NCBI RefSeq assembly: GCF_030317205.1
Contig: NZ_JASZYB010000001.1
Span: forward strand, 1,116,001 to 1,180,000
Source of the DNA: Variovorax sp. J2L1-78
GTDB lineage: Bacteria; Pseudomonadota; Gammaproteobacteria; Burkholderiales; Burkholderiaceae_C
Length of the DNA stretch: 64,000 nucleotides
Direction: 5' to 3'
Below are positions 57,896 to 64,000 of this stretch, piece by piece. Numbering within the stretch: the first letter of the stretch is position 1; the number at the start of each line of letters is the position of its first letter. The notes under the pieces were generated by a model. The model made no database searches and was not told where the DNA came from. It saw only the letters and a program-made list of their open reading frames with translations. A program made the translations under genes and the position numbers.

Positions 57896-58729
57896 TTGAA
57901 TCTGCAGGCGATCGATCCGGGCCTCGCGGCATCGAACGGCGATCGTCCGATCGGCGTCTTCGACAGCGGCATGGGCGGGCTCAGCGTGCTGGCCGCGCTG
58001 CGCGCCGAACTGCCGCATGAAGACTTCGTGTACTTCGCGGACACGGCCTACGCGCCGTACGGCGAACGCGGCGATGCCTACGTGATCGAGCGTTCGCTCG
58101 CGGTAGCCGAGCATCTGGTGCGCGAGCACCGCGTCAAGGCGCTGGTGGTGGCCTGCAACACGGCGACAACCGCGGCCATCCACCTGCTGCGCGCGGCGCA
58201 CCCGGCGCTGCCGATCGTGGGCCTGGAGCCCGGGCTCAAGCCGGCGGTCGCGGCGAGCCGCACCGGGCACATCGCGGTGATGGCCACGCGCGGCACGCTG
58301 GCGAGCGCCAAGTACGCCGCCTTGCGCGCTGCCGTGGCCGGTACCGCCGATGTGCGCCCGGTGCCTTGCGATGGCCTCGTGAAGGCCATCGAAGGCTTCG
58401 ACACCGCAGGCATCGCGTCGCTGTGCCAACGCTACATGGACGAAGCCGGCCCCTTCGGCGAGGGTGCTGCCGATGTCGACACGGTGGTGCTCGGCTGCAC
58501 CCACTATCCGCTGGTGATCGACGAATTGCGCACGCATGCGCCGACCACGCTGCGCTTCATCGACACGGGCTTGCCGGTGGCGCAGCACACGCGGCGCCTG
58601 CTCGCGGCGGCAGGCCAGCTCGCGGGCGATGACGCCGGTAACGGCACGCTGCGCCTGGAAAGCAGCGGCCAGGTCGCCGCGCTCGAAGCCGCGGCTACCC
58701 GGTGGCTCGCGCTTTCCACGGTGGCCTGA
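57896..58729 (+). CDS. murI: Glutamate racemase MurI
   Basis: A 277-residue protein with the racemase signature: RPIGVFDSGMGGLSVLAAL, the first catalytic cysteine in VVACNTATTAAI and the second in VVLGCTHYPLVI. It makes D-glutamate for peptidoglycan. The proposed start is TTG at 57896, one base after the class I fumarase stop; the frame is open further upstream inside that gene, but the MurI domain starts shortly after this TTG. Coupling to the fumarase gene is probable. A secreted protein gene follows 3 bp later. Confidence 0.93.
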   Translation: MNLQAIDPGLAASNGDRPIGVFDSGMGGLSVLAALRAELPHEDFVYFADTAYAPYGERGDAYVIERSLAVAEHLVREHRVKALVVACNTATTAAIHLLRAAHPALPIVGLEPGLKPAVAASRTGHIAVMATRGTLASAKYAALRAAVAGTADVRPVPCDGLVKAIEGFDTAGIASLCQRYMDEAGPFGEGAADVDTVVLGCTHYPLVIDELRTHAPTTLRFIDTGLPVAQHTRRLLAAAGQLAGDDAGNGTLRLESSGQVAALEAAATRWLALSTVA

Positions 58730-58732
58730 GTC

Positions 58733-59503
58733 ATGCGTTTTCTTCGCCACGCCGCCCTCCTCCTGGGCATCTCGGCTGCCAGCCTGAGCCACGCCGCCTG
58801 CGAAAGCGGCCTGGCCGAGCGCATGCACGCACGACTGCATCCCGACCGGCTGCTCGACGAGCGCCTGGCCGCATGCAAGCCGTGGCCGGGCGCCCTCGGC
58901 CGCATCGTCGTCGTGCTGCCGATGCCGCGGCCGTCCGCCGATCCGAGTGCGACGAAGGTCTACGACCTCGAGGTGCTGTTGGTCCAGCGCCCGGACAACG
59001 GCAACACCGAGCGCGACACCGTCATCGGCCGCCTGTTCCAGGCCGAGGCGCTCGACGAGGAAGGCGTTGCCATCCAGGAGATCCTGGTCGACACCGGGCG
59101 CTATGCGCTGGCGCCCGACGCCCGTGCCTTCGGCCTGCGGGTGCGCTACCGCGGCACGACCCGCGGCGACACCTTCGCCAGCGAGACCCTGCGCCTGTAC
59201 GTCGCACAGGCCGGCAAGCTGCGCGAGGTGATGCAGGAGGTCGAGCTCGACAACGAGAGCGGCGAGTGGAACGCCGACTGCACCGGCCGCTTCCGGCAGC
59301 TGCGCTCCATGCTGTCCATCCGGCCGAACCGCAATGCCGCCTTCGCCGACCTGGTGCTCGCACGCACCGTCGCCCAGAGCCGCGGGCAGATGCAGGAAGA
59401 CGGCAGCTGTGCCGAGCAGGCCCAGCCGGCACAGTACGGCACGGTGGTGCTGCGCTACGACGGCGAGCGCTACCGCGTGCCGAAGGCGCTGCGCACGCCC
59501 TGA
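58733..59503 (+). CDS. Secreted protein of unknown function
   Basis: A 256-residue protein with a Sec signal peptide (LGISAASLSHA) and a Cys directly after it. The mature part has a beta-rich look (VYDLEVLLVQRPDNGN, IQEILVDTGRYALAPDAR, GTVVLRYDGERYRVP) and a few cysteines (CTGRFRQLRS, GSCAEQ) that may pair. I do not recognise a family. It follows murI closely and overlaps the MFS gene on the other strand by 34 bp at the 3' ends. Confidence 0.75.
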   Translation: MRFLRHAALLLGISAASLSHAACESGLAERMHARLHPDRLLDERLAACKPWPGALGRIVVVLPMPRPSADPSATKVYDLEVLLVQRPDNGNTERDTVIGRLFQAEALDEEGVAIQEILVDTGRYALAPDARAFGLRVRYRGTTRGDTFASETLRLYVAQAGKLREVMQEVELDNESGEWNADCTGRFRQLRSMLSIRPNRNAAFADLVLARTVAQSRGQMQEDGSCAEQAQPAQYGTVVLRYDGERYRVPKALRTP

Positions 59504-60786
59504 GGCGTGCTCAACGCGGCGTCGCGGCCGCGCTGCATGCGAATCGGCAACAGCAGCAGGAGCCCGCCGACGAAGAACACCGCCGTCGCCAGGATGGCAA
59601 CGCGCTGGTTGCCACCGGCGGCCCAGGTGATCGCCCCGTAGCTCAGCGGGCCGACGATGCTCGCCAGCCGGGTCGCGAAGGACCACAGCCCGAAGAACTC
59701 GGCACTGCGCGCCGGTGGTGCGAGGTAGCCCGTCATGGCACGCCCGGCCGACTGGCTGGACCCCATCGACAGGCCCGCGATCGTCGCGGCCCACCAGAAG
59801 CCGCTCTTGGTCGTGACCGACGCGGCGATCACGCAGACGGCGATCCACGCGACCAGCGTGATGGCCAGCGCCAACCGATGGCCGATGCGGTCCTGCAGGT
59901 AGCCGAAGGCGAAGGCGCCCACGGCGGCCGCGAGATTGAGCACGAAGATGAGCACCATCGTCTCCTGCGGCAGGAAGCCGATCACCTGCTCGGCGTAGAT
60001 CGCCGCCAGCGTGATCGCGACCGCGACCCCGGCCTGGTAGCAGACGGTGCACGCCAGCACCCCCATGAAATCGCGGTAGCCGCGCGCCTCGTGGAAGGTC
60101 CGGCGCAACTGCGCCCAGGCGCCCTCGGGCGCGCGATCGGGCTGCGGCTGGGCGCGCTCCGGCAGCAGCGCGAAGGTGACGCAGGCCGCCAACCCGTAGA
60201 TGGCCGCGGTGATCAGCATCGTGACCGGCACGAAGTGCGACGCCGGCAGCCCACGCGCCTGCGACCACAGCACGTACGCCAGGCACACGCCCAGCGTCAG
60301 CATGCCGCCCACGTAGCCGAAGCCCCAGCCCCAACCGCTCATCTTGCCCATGCCCTCGGGCGTGGCGAGTTCGGGCAGGAAGGCGCCGGTCAGGGACTCG
60401 CCATAGGAATAGAAGGTGTTCGAGACGATGACCATCGCCATGGCCAGCACCACGGCGTTCGCGCCGGTGAACCGCGGTGTCACCGCCAGGGCGGCGGTCG
60501 CGACCACGCACGCCGCCGTCGCGATCATGAGCACGCGCTTCTTGGCGCCATGGCGGTCGGCCCAGGCGCCGATGGCGGGCATGGACACCATCACCAGGGC
60601 ATAGGAAGCGCTCAGCGCCGCCGTCCAGGCGAACGTGGCCCATGCCGCGCCTTGTGCGATGCCGCCCACGAAATATGCCGCGAATACGGCCGTGATGACG
60701 ACGGTGGTGTAGCCCGAATTGGCGAAGTCGTACATCACCCAGCCGAACACCTCGCGCTTGCGCACGCCCTGACGCAGCGCGGACAT
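59470..60786 (-). CDS. MFS transporter (UMF1/Atg22-like family)
   Basis: A 438-residue, 12-helix permease starting with the family signature REVFGWVMYDFANSGYTTVV, then MVSMPAIGAWADRHGAKKRV, GESLTGAFLPELATPEGMGK and QSAGRAMTGYLAPPARSAEF. UMF1 proteins are related to the yeast vacuolar exporter Atg22 and are thought to move amino acids or related solutes; the substrate here is unknown. It is convergent with and overlaps the secreted protein gene at its 3' end. Confidence 0.9.
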   Translation of the reverse strand: MSALRQGVRKREVFGWVMYDFANSGYTTVVITAVFAAYFVGGIAQGAAWATFAWTAALSASYALVMVSMPAIGAWADRHGAKKRVLMIATAACVVATAALAVTPRFTGANAVVLAMAMVIVSNTFYSYGESLTGAFLPELATPEGMGKMSGWGWGFGYVGGMLTLGVCLAYVLWSQARGLPASHFVPVTMLITAAIYGLAACVTFALLPERAQPQPDRAPEGAWAQLRRTFHEARGYRDFMGVLACTVCYQAGVAVAITLAAIYAEQVIGFLPQETMVLIFVLNLAAAVGAFAFGYLQDRIGHRLALAITLVAWIAVCVIAASVTTKSGFWWAATIAGLSMGSSQSAGRAMTGYLAPPARSAEFFGLWSFATRLASIVGPLSYGAITWAAGGNQRVAILATAVFFVGGLLLLLPIRMQRGRDAALSTPQGVRSAFGTR

Positions 60787-60792
60787 GGCGGC

Positions 60793-61428
60793 CTAGTGGA
60801 GGTGGCGCGGGCGGCGACCGCCGCCATGGCCACCGGCGCCCGGCCCACCCGGACCCCCGCCGCGGGGCCGCTTGCCGATCTCGAGCGAATTCACGAGGGC
60901 ATCGAAGCGGTCGCCGAAGAGCTTGTCGATCTCGGCGACCACGCCACCGAGTTCAGCGCCATCGAAGTGGCGCTCCATCAGGTTCACCACGTCTTCGACC
61001 AAGAGGTCGCGCTGGACCTGCATGATCGCCGCGGGGTTGGGGCCGACGAACAGCATGATGAAGTCGTCGCGCGACTCCTCCTCCGGGTCGCCCTCTTCCT
61101 CGTCGTAGTCGGTGTCATAGAAGGTGACCTCGATGGCGGCGCCCTGCTCGGCGAGCTCGTTGAGCGCCATGCACATCTCGTCGAGCTCCTGGCGGAAGTC
61201 CTCGTCGCCGGGCACGGTCCAGCACATCTGCAGCATGTGCTCCTTCTGCTCGAAGCGGATGCCCGGCTCCTCTTCGTAGGTGCTGGTGGCGCCGTCGGCC
61301 AGTGACTTGGCGCCGGCGTACTTCCACAGGGGCTTGAGCGCCTCCTGGATCTGCGCGAAGGTCACGTCCGAACGCAGCGGCACATCGCCATGCACATGGA
61401 TTTCGAATGGAGCGTTATAGCGTGGCAT
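60793..61428 (-). CDS. Acidic cytoplasmic protein of unknown function
   Basis: A 211-residue protein: an N-terminal alpha/beta part (NAPFEIHVHGDVPLRSDVTF, KPLWKYAGA), a very acidic central loop (YDTDYDEEEGDPEEES) and a C-terminal Gly/Arg/His-rich tail (GGPGAGGHGGGRRPRHLH). No signal or membrane segment. Proteins with this layout are conserved in Comamonadaceae and function is unknown. The ATG at 61428 has a GGGAG ribosome site. It starts 22 bp from the tRNA-Leu 3' end on the same strand. Confidence 0.75.
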   Translation of the reverse strand: MPRYNAPFEIHVHGDVPLRSDVTFAQIQEALKPLWKYAGAKSLADGATSTYEEEPGIRFEQKEHMLQMCWTVPGDEDFRQELDEMCMALNELAEQGAAIEVTFYDTDYDEEEGDPEEESRDDFIMLFVGPNPAAIMQVQRDLLVEDVVNLMERHFDGAELGGVVAEIDKLFGDRFDALVNSLEIGKRPRGGGPGGPGAGGHGGGRRPRHLH

Positions 61429-61450
61429 GTCTTGCTCCCTTGTCATGCGG

Positions 61451-61543
61451 TGGTGCCCGGAACCGGGGTCGAACCGGTATGCCCCTTATGCAGGAAGCGG
61501 CGGATTTTAAGTCCGATGTGTCTACCAATTTCACCATCCGGGC
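61451..61543 (-). tRNA. tRNA-Leu (UAA)
   Basis: Minus-strand cloverleaf of 93 nt with encoded CCA. Acceptor stem GCCCGGA/TCCGGGC, T loop GGTTCGACC, anticodon loop ACTTAAAAT with anticodon TAA and a class II long variable arm. Confidence 0.95.
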
Positions 61544-61563
61544 CGGTCTGGGCAACGAAGATA

Positions 61564-61605
61564 ACCCAAAACAAAACAGCCCCGACAACGATGGTTGGCG
61601 GGGCC
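61564..61605 (-). terminator. Intrinsic terminator after tRNA-Cys
   Basis: On the minus strand: GCCCCG...CAAC, a 4-nt loop, GTTG...CGGGGC, then TGTTTTGTTTT. A stem of about 10 bp with one mismatch and a T-rich tail, 11 bp after the tRNA-Cys 3' end. Confidence 0.8.
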
Positions 61606-61615
61606 TGTAAAGAGT

Positions 61616-61689
61616 TGGAGGCGCGACCCGGAGTCGAACCGGGCTAGACGGATTTGCAATCCGTTGCATAACCGCTTTGCTATCGCGCC
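61616..61689 (-). tRNA. tRNA-Cys (GCA)
   Basis: Minus-strand cloverleaf of 74 nt with encoded CCA. Acceptor stem GGCGCGA/TCGCGCC, anticodon loop ATTGCAAAT with anticodon GCA, T loop GGTTCGACT. Confidence 0.95.
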
Positions 61690-61747
61690 ACGCTTTTTTT
61701 CTGGGTCGTCTCGAAGCTTCGAATTCTTCGTTTTCTTGATTTTTGCG

Positions 61748-61777
61748 AAAAAAAGGGAAGCCAAAGCTTCCCTTTTT
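61748..61777 (-). terminator. Intrinsic terminator after tRNA-Gly
   Basis: Perfect 7-bp hairpin GGGAAGC/GCTTCCC (61755-61761 with 66-72), preceded by A-rich and followed by T-rich tracts, so it can act on both strands; on the minus strand it ends the tRNA-Gly transcript seven bases after CCA. Confidence 0.8.
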
Positions 61778-61783
61778 CAAAAC

Positions 61784-61859
61784 TGGAGCGGGATAAGAGA
61801 CTCGAACTCTCGACCTATACCTTGGCAAGGTATCGCTCTACCAACTGAGCTAATCCCGC
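61784..61859 (-). tRNA. tRNA-Gly (GCC)
   Basis: Minus-strand cloverleaf of 76 nt with encoded CCA. Acceptor stem GCGGGAT/ATCCCGC, anticodon loop CTTGCCAAG with anticodon GCC, T loop AGTTCGAGT. Confidence 0.96.
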
Positions 61860-61914
61860 GTTTCGAGCCTCAGATTATAGAACACTTTTTCGAGCCTCTA
61901 CAAGGCCCACGGTC

Positions 61915-64000
<2,086 letters not shown>

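Noticed and set aside
57866..60643. Minus-strand frame of 925 codons across murI, the secreted protein and the MFS gene
   Set aside because: Low-complexity Arg/Ala/His composition; all three overlapping genes have convincing family motifs in other frames.

Overview
The window (64 kb, high GC throughout) reads as a chromosomal segment of a betaproteobacterium of the order Burkholderiales, most like Comamonadaceae (Variovorax/Acidovorax type). The reasons are the ccoNOQP-ccoG-ccoH gene order beside hemN and an FNR-type regulator, a Bug/TctC-type periplasmic receptor, a Trp-rich small protein of the TIGR04438 type, and 6S RNA directly behind zapA. I see no phage, insertion sequence, CRISPR array or rRNA. 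Both window edges cut genes: a sensor histidine kinase on the left and lon on the right.

Layout. 1-2.7 kb: histidine kinase tail, a coiled-coil small protein, zapA, 6S RNA with terminator, a TauE/SafE permease. 2.7-4.2 kb: divergent LysR and RidA-like genes. 4.2-13.1 kb: an IclR-controlled accessory block with a TRAP transporter (dctP-aroQ-dctQ-dctM), the IclR gene, a quinoprotein-like propeller with a C-terminal cupredoxin-like domain, a ThuA-like lipoprotein, and a second DctP paralogue. Two operator-like sites with the same three-half-site geometry (TGGAAA / TTTCCA at 9-nt steps) tie the two transcription units together. 13.2-26.7 kb: the microaerobic module, with a DsbD-like/SafE permease, hemN, fnr, ccoG/H, ccoNOQP, ccoS, ccoI and two universal stress proteins; three FNR-type boxes mark its promoters. 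26.8-30.2 kb: an AI-2E-family permease with an unusual soluble C-terminal half, and an SDR/MarR pair sharing a large palindrome. 30.2-35.8 kb: a malonate-type operon (GntR, malonyl-CoA decarboxylase, Bug receptor, enoyl-CoA hydratase, malonyl-CoA synthetase). 36.2-36.7 kb: two small convergent genes whose products look like paralogues. 36.9-42.6 kb: LysR and a BMP-type nucleoside ABC importer. 42.6-51.5 kb: housekeeping genes (pseudouridine synthase, lgt, LysR/ilvD, a cytochrome c, a LapA-like protein, acs, a YqhA-like protein). 51.5-54.8 kb: LysR, an amino-acid binding protein and a class V aminotransferase. 54.8-59.5 kb: divergent class II and class I fumarases, murI, a secreted unknown. 59.5-64 kb: an MFS permease, an acidic protein of unknown function, tRNA-Leu, tRNA-Cys and tRNA-Gly with interspersed terminators, and lon.

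The most interesting candidate system is the IclR block. Two exported lipoproteins (quinoprotein-like and ThuA-like), a TRAP importer and a dehydroquinase-family enzyme with a changed substrate motif appear to be one regulon. A plausible reading is periplasmic oxidation of a polyol or quinate-like compound, uptake of the product, and cytoplasmic dehydration. The substrate is not shown by the sequence.
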